A stretch of 64,000 nt of DNA from Symsagittifera roscoffensis. Taxonomy: Eukaryota > Xenacoelomorpha > Acoela > Convolutidae. Positions 12,590 through 25,208 of the stretch are shown here, one piece after another. Position 1 is the first letter of the stretch; each line of letters opens with the position of its first letter. The translations under genes were made by a program, and so were the position numbers. The stretch lies in assembly GCF_963678635.1 (NCBI RefSeq), contig NC_087064.1:26388189-26452188 (forward strand), written 5' to 3'. The notes beneath the pieces were generated by a model. That model was given only the letters and a program-made list of their open reading frames with translations. It was not told where the DNA came from and searched no databases.

Positions 12590-15120
12590 TCTCTAGGTCC
12601 GTTTACACACTCTAACTTAACGGCATCGCAAAGTGGTCCCTTTGGCAATGAACTCAGCCGCGCAATTGAGATTCAGTACTATCGACAATCCCGAAAGGGT
12701 TAAGTTGGCGGCAACAGTTTTGTACCGTACCCTGTTACTTGTCCCCTTTTTATGCTGCTCTTCCGGCTGTCTCGCCCACTCTCACCGATCGCAGATGTAG
12801 TAATTTAATTCAGATAAATATTGGTCCAAATACAGAAGGCTCTAGGCGCTCCGAATTTAAATTACTACTCTAATCAAAAGGAAAGGGTCTCGATCAATCA
12901 ACACAATTGCCTAAGTGCATTTCAAATCCAAACTGGCTTAGCTAACAATTCTCTCTTCTCTAGAGAATCTTAAATAACGATTTACACGCCGTAATTCCAT
13001 GCTAAAACTAATAGTGTCACTAAGGATCACTATTCCTTTGAGGATTTTCGGCTGATCTCTTTAACTTCACGATTCCTGATTCTCTGAACATGGAGAACCA
13101 ACTAAACTCTAGTTTCGCTATTTGTTCTCTAACTAACTGAGAACCGACTATCCACTAAATTTGTAATAATTGTTTTCTTTTTGACTGACAACCAATTATT
13201 CTTTATAGTAGCTCACATTGTTCTCTAACTATTGAGAACCAACCGTTCGTTCTCACAGCACGATTGTTCTGCCTAAGGGTAGGCTATTTGTTATTCTCCA
13301 TAATGTTTGTCTATTTATGGTTTAGTTATAGCTAGAGTTATGTCGTCCCCACATGTCCTGAAATTTTCTTTGGTACCATTTTGCAAGGTCTTAACTGAAT
13401 TCTTCCTCTGACGACACTAGTCATAAAATCCAACTTCTTTATAGGTATCTGTAACTAAGTTGTGCAATTTTCAAGTCCAATTTCACCTCCAAATCGAGTT
13501 ATGTTCAATTAACCAATCTCCCAAGGTTTTAATTTAGTTATCCCATTAACATTCCGACCTGCTGGGGGTAGGGAAAGATCCTTTCTATGGGTCGCTATTT
13601 CATTTCCAGCATCTAAAACTCCGAAGAGTTGGGTTGGGGAACACGCCACTTTCCGGTGTTAATCCCAGTGTTTTTATGCAACTTTAGTCCTAATCACACA
13701 AAGGTTGCTTAAAAGTCACTCCGGAGTCACCCGGGGTAATCTTCCACATTCAGGTTTAGAGTCCCATCGGGGTCCTACCCACAAATTTTAATCCATATCC
13801 CGTTCAAACTTCCCAAGTTATATATTTATGATGTCGATTATTACTTTTCCTGGGAAAAAGCTATTAGTACCGGAAGGAGCTGCCGAAGAAGTTTCACTCA
13901 CAAGCGGTCTTTTTTCGAGGATGAGTTGTAGGGCCTATTGCCGCCGTTAAATCAATATGCGCTCGCTCATTATTTTGCGTAATTTGCCTATTTCTGGTTT
14001 CAGGGGTATTTTTCCAAAGTGCTAATAACTTCTGGTCCTACTGCTCACTTTATACTACATGATGTATCTCGTCACTATCTATGATATCTCAAAATTTTAG
14101 CTCCCTGAGTTCAGTGGGATCTGAGAAATGACTCCCGGAAGTCGGAATGGGGACTATTTGCATAGGTTATAGCACCGGAAGCAGGGGCCCGGGGTGTCTG
14201 GGGTCCTAAATTAAAGCTTCCCTCGACTAGGCCTAAAACATACTATATTTCGGTTCCATTCCAACTGTTGATTGCCGAGTTCTAATAGGGCCATTTGCAC
14301 TTCCGTTATCACATGGGTCCGGGGGTCCAAGGGGTCTGGATTTCTGCATGCCCGGGTCAAATCATCTCTACTATCCGTCCTATGAGTTCCATAAAACTAG
14401 CCCCAGTAGTTTCCATTTGGGAGAGGCTATCACAATTAGTACCTTTGTTTGTTTTGGTCGATTTTGCAACTTGACCAATTGTCTACTTCATTTACTCAAC
14501 TATGTTGACTAAATTATCCTTATAACGTGTATCCACTGTTAAATTGTACGCTTTAATCAATTTCAATTCCTCTAAGCCATGAAAATTGAAACTTAAAAGA
14601 AAATAGTCGTTTATCACCGGGCTCTATTAGCGGGTGATTGTAAGCCCCTTCCCGACCCAACCCATCCTCAACGGAAAGCATTTAAGCGTAACGGCCCATA
14701 CACCTTGACTGATAACACTCCTTACTCAGGAAAGGAAAAATAGTCCTTCATGAGATGAATACCCTTCCTACCCTTGTTCAAATTCATGGGGACAATCCTA
14801 AACACCGGGTGGGATGGACGAAATTAGAGCAAGCTGCCGCCTCAGAATACCATGCGGAATCTTTGCGCGGGCACTGCATAAGCGTGTGCCTCAGTTGCGA
14901 GGAATGCCAAAAGCAGCGGGCGGTTTCAATAAGTCACGGTCCTATGAAGCATCTTAGCTTAGAGACCCGCCGTCAGTTATGCGTTCGGTTGGGTTTGACC
15001 ATGGGCAGAACCCTCCTCCACACCGAGGACTTCGGAACAATGAATCCCGCTACGCACGACCCGATTAGGGTCGAGTGTGTACCCGCCCTAAGTCGAGTTG
15101 TTTTCTGGACTGCTTAAAAT
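12590..15120 (+). mobile_element. Compositionally distinct block, decayed retroelement
   Basis: This 2.5-kb block lacks the A/T runs typical of the window and is more GC-balanced, with clear edges near 12590 and 15120. It carries an integrase zinc-domain remnant near its right end (14755-15117). No LTR pair or target duplication was found. It contains small palindromes: GTAGTAATTTAA at about 12797 against TTAAATTACTAC at about 12862, and two copies of TGTTCTCTAACTA followed by TGAGAACC (about 13121 and 13221). Confidence 0.45.
14755..15117 (+). pseudogene. Ty3/Gypsy-type integrase zinc-binding domain remnant
   Basis: 120 codons. The order H-x5-H (HGDNPKH), about 17 residues to a Tyr, then C-x2-C in CLSCEECQKQR followed by a G-P-M-K-H-L segment matches the H2C2 domain and downstream link of Ty3/Gypsy integrases (compare the usual GH...Y-W-P-G-M...C-x2-C-Q). 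Just upstream, in an interrupted frame, a stretch RNGPYTLTDNTPYSGKEK resembles the usual lead-in. The catalytic core is not recognisable. The assignment rests on motif spacing, not on a database match. Confidence 0.5.
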
Positions 15121-15894
15121 ATCTGCTGGTCGTATTGATTCGTCAATACCGAGCTACGTACCACTCATTAGCTTTCATTACACTGCATGCTCACTGCATG
15201 CACTTCATCTCAAGGTAAAACGCTCAATCGAATTCTAAATTTGGCAAAAAATGTTAGGATCACCGATCCAACAGTCTTCTCTTCTAGTCTATTATTGTCC
15301 CCAATAATGCTAATAATAAAGTTCAAATTTTTGCCCTTTTTACTAGCTAAAATAACCCTATCCAACACATTAACAGGAAAACTGGCGGATATTTAAATAG
15401 TTTAGAATTTTTTTTGGCCGGATCTTTTTAAATCAAATATAGAATTCAATTTAGATATGTTATTGTGCGCTGTAATGTTCCCTTGTCTGAAAATTAAATG
15501 AGAAATCTAGAGATCGATTTTGAAACACCATTAAAAATGTTCAACAGATTTTTCCGTTTACAATGATTTAAAGTGAAAAAGTAAAGAAAAAACTTTATTT
15601 AGTTTGTTTTATACAATTCTTTTCACTGTTTTTATCAAAAATTTTTATGACTTTTTCTAGTAAAAGGAGAACAAATTAATTGAAAAAATGATAGAGTGAT
15701 GGTTCAAAGAGCACAAGAAAAAAATTGAGGGAGGTCAGCCTTCAATCATTTTTCTTCCAACATCGTCTAATATAATTCTAAAAACGGAAAAGTTCTTACC
15801 TGAGACAACTTTTCAAAAAAATTATTTGAATCCCAACCGCGATCACGATGATTTTACATAAGAACTTTGTACGGAACAAAAACCAACAAAAACT

Positions 15895-15900
15895 TTTATT
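15895..15900 (-). promoter_or_regulatory. Polyadenylation signal of the 3-exon gene
   Basis: AATAAA on the minus strand about 43 nt after the TGA stop at 15943, supporting the choice of terminal exon. Confidence 0.55.
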
Positions 15901-15942
15901 TAAAAATGTTAATGTTTTCTCGGATGGAAAATTTGTAAAAAG

Positions 15943-18900
15943 TCAATATGTTTCTAACCGTTCTAAACTGTCGTTCTCTTCTTGGACGGTATCAGAAGTC
16001 GCCTTAGTGGCCCTTTGGCTCAAACTATTTCTAGATGCCCTCGTCGACGGCGAAGCATGGTCCGATTCGCTGGAAGAAGTAGCCGTCATCAGCAGTGCGT
16101 GTTGTCGAGCGAGTCCTTCCGAACTCAGTCGGACCCGTTCAAGCTTACACGTACACAATGGTCCACCACAACCTCTGTTAACACCTGTTATTCAAATCAT
16201 TAATCTATACTTTGAGATTTGAACATTAAAACTTATGCAATCTCAATTTTCTAGCAGCCAATAAAATATTTTATCGCTTCAAGGTTGATTTTTAAAAATA
16301 AAATAAGCGTAAGTTTTTCATGGAACACAATAATACGTACAAGGAGCATTTTGGAATGGCTTGTGTACGGTACGAGAGCTTGTAGCCCCAACTCTGTGAC
16401 AGCGGGGCTTGGGGTAACGCTCCTTCCCTTCAGGAATTTGACCCCTTGCCCTAACCAAAAGTTTCCACTTTGGCACTATTTCAGAACACCCTAAATTTAA
16501 TGAAAAAGCGTTTTTGGCACCAATATTCACTAACTGTGATTGGGGAGCGCGCACCAAAAAAACGAGATTTTTTGGCAACACTTTCCAAATCGCCTAAAAA
16601 CGTCTTTTTGAGCTGTTTTTTCAACAACTTGCATGCGGCGTAGAAAGATTGGTCAAAATAGATTCTTTATCGCAATTTGCTTAGATTTTTTCCCTCGAGA
16701 AAATCTTGACCCGCTCTTGATTACAATGAAATCCATATTCGGTCGTTTCTTGTTTTTCCGATTTGACAAATTAACTAAGCAAATGGTTTTTTTTTGGTGA
16801 TAAAAAGGCAAAAGTCTTGTTGCCACTTGATAATTCATCTTTTCCTAGTGAGTTCTTTCTTCACAAAATAACAGCTCAAAAATGATCTTTTTCCAAATTA
16901 TGCATTGAAACTTTTTGATTTTTTTTTTGAATAATTATTTGAGATTTTTTCTTCTAATAAATTTCTCATTTGTCATCTGAGGAAGAAGAATAAAAAACTG
17001 ACCTCCGTTGGTCGTTCGTGCGAATAGGGGTGACTCGGGACAGCTGTTTGGCCATGTCTCCAGAGACGAGCAGCTGAGAATGTCGTCGCACTGGCCTCCT
17101 CCTCCGGACCCCGAGTAGAGATAGAGAGGCTCCGACTGGATTTCTTCTTCTAACTTCGAATGCTTAAAACCAATCACGCTACAAGTATGGTATAGAACAG
17201 TCCCCAATCTCTCAAGGGTTTCATTTAGAAGAATTATAGACTGCAAAATATCAGGAAATCGATAAATAAAATCACTACTTTCAAATTTTTGACAGTAGAG
17301 TGTGTATTTGATTGGTGTGAGTTATCAAAAAAAAATCGGGCTATCACAAAGTTATGAAGGACCAATTAGCATACTTGTATCGGAACCGCAACGCACTTCA
17401 TTCACATTTAATCAACTTCATCCCTTGAAACTGCTTTCCTCGTAAATTATAAAATCAAAGGTCAAATTACATAAAATTTGTTATCTTTGTGAGCAAATAT
17501 GTTTTTAACCTTATATTTCTTCGTGGCCAAAATTTGACATCAAAAGTTTTTCAAAATTCATTGAGCGAGCGAGTAAGAAAATTTGATAATTTTCTGGAGA
17601 GGCACATTGTAAAAATTTTGAATTTTGAGAGTTTTACAGACGAAGTTTTTAAATGACAACTTTTCTCTAGCGGAGTAAAACCAAGATGCATTACTAATTT
17701 GGCGCTAATTCCCTTTTCAATTTGTCTGGGCGGTAACACAACAAAACAAAAATACTGCGCTTTTTTGCTGTCGTTCTAATTAATAAACTATGACAATGGC
17801 TTTGTAGAATCACAGAACGAGGACAAAGCGTTACATCGATAAAAGGAATGAATCACACATCTTTGAAGATGTGTGAATTTTTTAAACATGACTTTAATTT
17901 CGACCCCAATTTATTCGATTATGTGGAACGCATTGTAGCAAATGAACATAATGTTCAATCAAAGACTGCTGTTTAGAAAACCGGTCAGAAAATTTGACCC
18001 GCTTTTGATCTATAGTTTTGTTATTTTATTCAGCTCAAAAAGCGGAAAACTAATTTGGTTGCTATAATTGAGGATAACCTCAAGAAATATGAAGTTAGAA
18101 GACGTTAATAGAAAATTTGATAGATTGTTATTGAATTCAGTCAAGTAGTTTGACGGAAGTAAGAAGATTTAACCGGCAAGCATTTGAGCGGCTGTTTATT
18201 TTGTTCACCAGCGGGTCATTCTGCTCCAAACAGTTGGATCAGATTGGGTTTTAATGGGCGGAGTTGAAAAGAGAAAACAAATTAGCAGACATCAGTTTGT
18301 CAATCAGATGTCCAGTCACAAACTGGCGTTTCAGAAAAGTACCCGGGTAGTGTTAACTCAAAACAAAAACGAGCGAAACTTCTTCCCAATTGCCTTTCTG
18401 ATATATTGAGCTATGTATATAAAGTTGTAGATAAATTGAAAAGATTCTTGATCAAACAAGAATGGCCGGTTGCTTTTCAGGTAGCAAAGAAAAATCCGAC
18501 AAGCAATGAAAATCAAAAAACACTAAAAAACATATGGAAAAAAAGCAACGCTTTTTGAACTTTTTGTTTATTTTTTTTGTGAAAGACCAAAAAATTAAGT
18601 AAAAACTGCAGAAATTAAAATTTTGTTTTGTTTTTGGAATCCCAAATTACTGCTAAAAAATGAATATAAAACAATGTTTGAGTTTTCCTTCCTCGAGGAG
18701 TCAAAATTGTTAAGAAAAAGAGTGCCATATTTACTTCCCTTCTTTCGATTTTTTAGTTATTGCTGTACACGTAAAATGGAATCACTCTGCCTAAAATGTT
18801 TTCACATTTAATATTGAGAAAAAAAAAGTAAATGGTCACTGTGAAAAGATTCGAAAATGTTTCGAAAAATGTATCTTAAGAAAAAAGAAAAAAAAGATTC

Positions 18901-21900
18901 ATATGTTTTATTAAACATGCCGGATTAGTTGGCCAAAAAACTTGAACTACGTTTCATATGAACCAAGTGAAAACTGAATTTGAAACAATTTGATAATAGT
19001 TTCCAACAGTTTGATAAAAAACATGCTACTTTTATTGAGCCACCGAGGATGAAAAAGAACCTGGAGATTAGAGATTTCAGTTCCAACTGAGTACCGAAAA
19101 ATAGAAGAGTTTTCAAAAACTGAATTTCAAATTTCTCAGAATGGAGCTGAATGAGCCAAAATTTTCAAAAGAAGCTGATTGAGCCCAATTTGTAGCAAAC
19201 TGGGTCCAAACTTTCGTCCCAGTGTTTCCAATATAAGGTTGAGTGAGCTCAATTTTTCAGAAAGTGGCCAAGTGATCCTAATTTTTTGCCAATTGGGCAC
19301 AATCAGTTTCTTTTTTTAGAAAGAGCAAAACAAACAGTATCAACAAGGATTGGTAAAATAGAGGGAGCACAGAGGGTTTTGAATAATTTGATTTGAGAGT
19401 CTTTTATTTCTTGATAACTAGGAGAATAACCGTACAAAATTTGAACGCATCGAGACCCTTTTTTTTAAAAAAAATTTTATGCAAAAGTTTCAAACCGGGG
19501 TTTTAGTTATGACACCGTCTGTTAGTGAAAAAAAATTCAGATTAATTGCTGTCATGATAACTTTTATAATTTTTATGCTCAAGTTTGGTTTTGAATTAAA
19601 ACCTCAATACGGTCATATCCGTAGTCGTTCGGTGATTGGCACGACGAGTTGAAAACAATTAAATAATCTTGCTTACAATGATTGATGATATGCCTTATCA
19701 CTCATCATTGTCAGCAGCAATATTTAATGGTTGTCAACTGAACGTGCCAGCCACCTAATTTCTACAAAAATAATTGTGCTGAGGTTTTATTTTAAACAAC
19801 AGAAAAGATATAAGAACATATAGGTGACAAAAGCATTATACCTGTTGGTCTGTTTGCCCAATTTGCGTCATTATAATTAGAGCCAAATATTTTGAATGAG
19901 TAAAACGAGCCAGTGGGTCTTATGAAGGAAGCTTTTGCTTTTAAAAAGTGAAAAATAGTTTTACTCGAAGTAAACTAGTTTTGGATGCTTCCTTGAGCAT
20001 TGTTTTGTAAGGAATGAAAAGTTTTATAAAATAATCAAAAAAAATTGTTGGGCACAAAAACAATTAGGAAAAATTTTCTCTTTGGTATGCGCTTTTAAGC
20101 GACAAGCGTTGCCGATATTTGAATATCTACGCGTTTCTCGGATATCTACGGGTATATCTACGCGTTTACAATCTACGCATTTATAATGTTCTTTCATTTC
20201 ACTAAGTGTATGTTTTTCTCATCAAACCACGCAATTTTTAAACATGTTTGATAGGAAATGTGCTACAAGCTGATCAACTAGCTTTTTTGTATCATCAATC
20301 TAAATTGCCAATCAGTGTTTTTTACTGAAAAAAGACGAATAGGGTAAAACCGAAACTTTTATCTTGAAACTTTTTTTGCGATCATAACCCAGGTTGTCCA
20401 TGCAAGAAAAATGCCTGTCCTAACATTTTATATTTGGAGTTTCAGTTTTGCATAGAGGAAAATTGTATGTCAAGAATGTTTTCAATCAAACTTTTTTTTC
20501 GAAATTTTTCTTAAATTGTTTAAAAACTAAAAACAAACAAATTGGAGCAACTTTGGCATCAAAAGTTTTTTTTTTGAACTAAACAATATTTATTATACAA
20601 TTTCATATCTGAAAATTATATGATATGCGCTTTTCCTTGGAAAATAAACTAATTTGGGGCAAAATTGTTTTTAATAAGGAAAAACGCATATCATATACTT
20701 TTCATATATGAAATTGTATAATAAGCATTGTTTTGTTCAAAAAATTTTTTTGATGCCAATTTTGCTCCAATTTGTTTTTTTTTTAGTTTTAAAATAACTT
20801 AAGATAATTTTCGAAAAAAAAACGTTTGATTGAAAACATTCATGACATACAGTTTTCTTCGATGGAAATATGAAACTCCTAATATAAAGTATAATGATAG
20901 GCAATTTTCTTGCATGGACCACCCGGGTTATGATCGCAAAAGAAATTTCAAGAGAAAAGTTTCGGTTTTACCCTATTCGTCTTTTTTTTCAGTAAAATAC
21001 ACTGATTGGCAATTTAGATTGATGATACAAAAATAAAGTAAAATATCAATAGCTAGTTGATCAGCTCGTAGCACATTTCCCTTCAAAAACGTATATTCAA
21101 GCACAGAAGCAACTTTGCAATCAAAAAAGACAGAAACAAACCAAATTTGGGGTGAAATTTTCTGATGACTTTTTCGATTCCAAAGTTGCTTCTGTGCTTG
21201 AATATACATTTTAGGTAGAAAAGCAACTGCTTGCAAATTTTGAATTTTCGTGTCTATAACGTATTTCTGGTTGACTTTTTTACCAAAAGTTCTAAGACCC
21301 ACAAAAAAGCGTTTTTTATGCACACAATTTTTTTTTCTTTTCAAGTGCTAAGATAATCATAATTTTTTTTAAAGAAAGCAGGCTTTTTTCTAAAAGACCG
21401 AAAGTTTCAAACTAAAAATTTTCGAGCCATATACAAAAAATTACGTTTTTGATATATAAGACTGTGTAAAAATGTTAACCTACTTGGCTAATAATAGCAA
21501 ACGCAGTTTATCTGCATGCTAACTGCCTGTTACACTCTAGGTTTTCTTATGACAGAAAATCCCCGGTTATTGTGCTTCGGATGAAACAGAAAAATCGCAA
21601 AACAAAAAGTTTTCTGTTTTCATATATGGTAAAAATGCATTTCATACAGTTTGATAATAAGGATAAAAGCTTGTTATACAATTTCATAGGACAACAAATT
21701 GTTTTTACTGTAGTTATAAAAATTCAAGTGTGATAAAAGTGAACCAGTTAAGACCAAATTTGACCGAGGGTCCAAATAACTTCAGTTCTAAGCAAATAGA
21801 GCCATTTAATTTTGTCAAAAGACCCGGCTCGGTCATTTTCAAAACTTATCAAACGTAATTAATCTCTGCCTAACCTGCGCTAACTTTATTCCACGCTTTA

Positions 21901-22662
21901 ATTATGACATCAACGAGACGAAAAATTTAACAACTTTCAAGCACTGTGTTTACATTAGGGACTCTGTTAGTTTCTTTGGACACCTTCATCAAACTTGTAC
22001 ATTCATAAAATCTTTGTGGTAAAAAGTATGACAAAAAGCTTATTATTTAATTCGAAAACTGACAAAAATGCTTATTATAAAACTTCTTAGTATGAAAAAA
22101 TGCTTATCATGCTATTTTCATACTATTTTTTGGTCTAATAGAATAGTATGAAATAGAATGATAAGCATTTTTTCATAGTTAAAAAATGTATGACAAGCTT
22201 TTTTTGTCTTCCCGGAAACTTTCGTCTGTCATTTCTTTGCCCATACCACGACACAATGAGTTGAGTTTTATTTTTTACTTCACTAATTTTCATGCTGTAA
22301 ATCATAATCAAAATTTCGAACAGGTTTTTTTTGTGCTCCGTTATCTCATTATAAAACTTATAAGCTTATTTCATAATAAGGAAGTTTTTTTATCTGCTTA
22401 CCTGAATTCTCTCCAGACGTGATACAATTTCATCCAGGTACGAGTAATCCAGGGACGAAATGGCATTCAGGAATTTCCTCGACGACCAACTCCTGTACTT
22501 CCTAGGAGGTGGCACCAGTTCATCCCAACTTCCTCTGAAACCCCCTTTGTTCAAGCCCCTTATCCTGGGAGGGGGCGAGGGCGTGTGAAATACGTTTTCG
22601 TAAACTGGCTTATTGTCACAACAACAATTGTTGCCGCATTTTTGAGCATCGTAGGTTTGCAT
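15943..22662 (-). CDS. Unrecognised 246-residue protein, 3 exons
   Basis: Exon 1 is 22662-22402 (ATG to a GTAAGC donor, 87 codons, phase 0). Exon 2 is 17240-17003 (acceptor TTTTGCAG, donor GTCAGT, phase 1). Exon 3 is 16184-15943 (acceptor ACAG, TGA stop). Phases match at both joins, and the exons are less AT-rich than the intervening DNA. The N-terminal part has a Cys cluster (residues 9-15) and a Pro-rich stretch (about 28-60). Residues of about 65-115 look helical and amphipathic and cross the first splice (ending LERIQ, continuing SIILLNETLERL). A Gly-rich SGSGGGGQ run and acidic/Ser patches follow, and the last 80 residues are rich in Ser, Thr, Arg and Glu, ending LERLETY. No signal peptide, membrane segment or known domain is evident; an intracellular scaffold or regulator is a guess. 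The first intron is about 5.2 kb and could hide another exon. Confidence 0.75.
16400..16719. mobile_element. hAT-type MITE copy, degenerate, in the 3-exon gene intron 2
   Basis: Ends CAGCGGGGCTTGGGG and CGAGAAAATCTTGACCCG match the family imperfectly. The interior shares GGGGAGCGCGCACCAAAAAA and CTTGCATGCGGCG. No target duplication was found. Confidence 0.65.
17853..17876. repeat. Perfect 24-nt palindrome
   Basis: TCACACATCTT and AAGATGTGTGA separated by two bases, in intron 1 of the 3-exon gene. Confidence 0.6.
20124..20186. repeat. Short tandem motif (ATCTACGCGTTT)
   Basis: Three to four variants of ATCTACGCGTTT within about 60 bp, in intron 1 of the 3-exon gene. Confidence 0.55.
20254..21080. 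repeat. Long inverted repeat (foldback), about 390-bp arms
   Basis: Left arm 20254-20638 and right arm 20676-21080 with a 37-bp spacer. Matched pairs include GGAAATGTGCTAC with GTAGCACATTTCC at the outer ends and GATATGCG with CGCATATC at the centre. It lies in the first intron of the 3-exon gene. Confidence 0.85.
21091..21207. repeat. Inverted repeat with perfect 27-bp arms
   Basis: 21091-21117 is the exact reverse complement of 21181-21207 (arm starts GTATATTCAAGCACAGAAGC), with a 63-nt spacer. It directly follows the large foldback. It could be a small MITE or a hairpin RNA source. Confidence 0.85.
22089..22186. repeat. Inverted repeat, about 40-bp arms
   Basis: TAGTATGAAAAAATGCTTAT near 22089 pairs with its imperfect complement ending near 22182 (ATAAGCATTTTTTCATA); the inner ATACTATT/AATAGTAT boxes also pair. 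It lies in intron 1 of the 3-exon gene. Confidence 0.7.
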
Positions 22663-23744
22663 GACGAGCTAACTGCGAAGCGAACAAAAATGGAATCAAG
22701 TTTGAAATCTAATAGAGTTCAAATCACGTAGGTGCTTTTTCTCTTAAAATAGATAAATGAACAGTTTGTTAGAAATGTCCTTTGTAATATTCTTGGTTTT
22801 TGGGTATTCGTGACAGTGGTAAGTATAAATTGGATTAGACGCTGGTCGGAAAGCCACACAAGCTGAAAGTCTGGCCACAGGTTAGAATTTAATTTACACC
22901 TTCAAATCGGCAACCTCTTTTGGCGTCAACTTGAAAATCAGTTCGCAACTGAAGTTGAAAAGGAATCAGATTTAATCTGATGTAGATTAGATTACATTTT
23001 ACAATCCGAAGATATTTTAACAATGAGTTTCAAGTCTTCAAGTAAATCTTAAGAGTCAATGATTAAAACGAGCACAAAATCTAGCCCAGTTTCAAAGCTT
23101 AATTTATACCACCGCCATACTGTAAAACTAAAATGTAGTAATACAAATGGTATGCTAGTAGGTAACTACTTTGTTACAATAACTGTATCAGTTAGTTATA
23201 AAACACCTAGACTAGTTTCGGCCTGTCAAAAATAATGTTTACGCAATGAAGCGCTGGGATTTGATCAACCTGACAAACTTTATCTGAGCGGGTAATTTAG
23301 AACAGGTAAACTTCGTTCGGGTATTTACCCAATTCCTTGTCGCGACAAGACAGGAGTCCAAAATTATTGAATATCGAACGGACTGACAGTTCAAGGTTAT
23401 TCACGAAATATTAACCAGGCCGACCTCTAAAACTTTTGAATGACAAGAACCAATCAATCTAAAAAACAGCTGGAATGATTTGAACAGTGATTAATATCTT
23501 TTTCAGGAAATCAAAGAGGCAGCAAGTAGCAAGTATCGATTATTGATTAATTGTTTAAAGAGGCAGCAAATATCAAAGGCTCGAGAGAACTTGACCTTTC
23601 ATCACATTTTGCCCACAATAGAAGAAAAAGCGCATCCACTGTATGGCAATGATAATCACACGTCGCATAAAATTTTCTCGATAACGCTCAAAATAACTTT
23701 TCTCTCATGAAACTTTTGGGAACACAATTCCGTACAGTCACGGA
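22663..23744. other. Region upstream of the 3-exon gene
   Basis: AT-rich, no ORF. It should contain the promoter of the minus-strand gene starting at 22662, but no TATA or initiator could be chosen. Confidence 0.4.
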
Positions 23745-23960
23745 CAGGGGCTGATTTCAAGGAGAAGAGTATTTGCTTACCAATATACTAAATTTGAGGG
23801 GGTAGCGCGCGCCAAAAAAAAAACAATTTTTTTGGTCAACACTTTCCAAAAAAGCCTAAAAATGCATGTGTTGAGAAAAACCAGTTTCTAATTTTGTTCT
23901 AACTTTGAGCTAATATGGTGAGCGCTCAGGCTCAAAATAGTTTATTGATGCTTTTCAAGC
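23745..23960. mobile_element. hAT-type MITE fragment
   Basis: Left end CAGGGGCTGATTTCAAGG and the interior block AATATACTAAATTTGAGG with GCGCGCGCC match the family. The right end is missing. Confidence 0.55.
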
Positions 23961-24790
23961 CGTTAAAACATAGTTTCGCTCAAGTTAGTTACTTTATGGA
24001 GTTTTTAAATGCCCTTGTGGGAATTAAAAATTCAAAAAAATTTCTGCAAAAAGTTTTTGTAAAACTTGTTTTATGATTGTTGCATCGTTTTTCATTTAAT
24101 TTTCTAAATAAAACTTTTTTCCAAATGGCCTAGTTTACCAAGACTGTCGAATATGCTTAAATTCTATTTTTTTATTCAGACTTTTTTTATCACACCAAGC
24201 AGAAAAAATGACACTAACTTGAAAAATCGTTTTTGTTTTCTTTTAAAACTATTCTGCGCTACTTGCACAGTGACCGCCTATCCTTGTTTCGATTTGGGTT
24301 TACCATGCATTTTGAAAATGTTTGCAATGAAGAGAAGAACTATCTTTATTGAAAACATTTTGCACCTTCATTTGAGATCATATTAGGGCTTCAAAGCAAC
24401 ACGGCCACCTTCCTATAACTTTCCAAAGAATGCATAAACCGCATCCTATATGATTCTCCAGAAACCGGTGTTTTGTGTCAAATTTTTAATAAGAGGGATT
24501 ATTTGTATGGAAACAAAGTTGCAACGACAAAAATTTAAGTATTGCTTCATTTCATTTGCTAGCGATCTTGAACAATTCACTGATTATGAAAAAATATCAA
24601 AATCATTTCAAGATAAACAAAAAAATTCCCATAAAAGTTTTTACAATTGAGTTCTTAAACAGTTTTGCTTTGGCCAAATAAAATAATAGATTAATTCCGT
24701 TTTGAAAAATAAAAATGTCAAGTAAGCCATCAAAAATGATTGGCTGGAATTTTTTCATCATAATTTTTCATACATGTATATCTATACATA

Positions 24791-25200
24791 CAAAGGTGGA
24801 TCCAGAGTTTTCTCGAGGGGGCCAATTTTCAAACAAAATTGTCGACCTTTCTTTTTAGGTTGATCAAATTGATTTACCGAGCTCTCCCAAAACAATAAAA
24901 AAAACCTGTTTTTAGCTTTATTGCGTCGTTTGGCAAATTTTTGAAAGAACTGGCCAAAAGGCATTCTTGGGAATTTTTTTTTGAAAAGCCGCGCTATGTT
25001 TGGCGCGCGCTTTCCTCTCAGAATTAGTATATATTGGGGCCGAATGTGTCTTTAGAAAAAATTTAGGGTTCGTGAGCCATAAAAGGACATCGCAAAAAAG
25101 TACAAAAATGGGACCCGTTGGGTTTGCAGGGGATCGAATTTCTGGCAAGGAAGGCGTCAGTCACCCACAAACACCGCCCTTCCCCCGAAATGCGCTACTC
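24791..25200. mobile_element. hAT-type MITE copy
   Basis: 410 bp starting CAAAGGTGGATCCAGAG and ending GAAATGCGCTACTC, flanked by TATACATA (24783-24790) and TATACATT (25201-25208). Its interior shares GGCGCGCGCTTTCC and the AGTATATATTGG block with other copies. Confidence 0.8.
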
Positions 25201-25208
25201 TATACATT

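Larger units (their letters stand above)
17247..22401 (-). other. Intron 1 of the 3-exon gene, repeat-rich
   Basis: Holds the foldback, palindromes and microrepeats listed separately, plus imperfect GAGCCAATTT-type tandem motifs at about 19130-19310. No further exon with good splice sites was found. Confidence 0.5.

Noticed and set aside
20737-21344. ORFs within the large inverted repeat
   Set aside because: They lie in palindromic AT-rich sequence, on both strands, with no protein-like composition.
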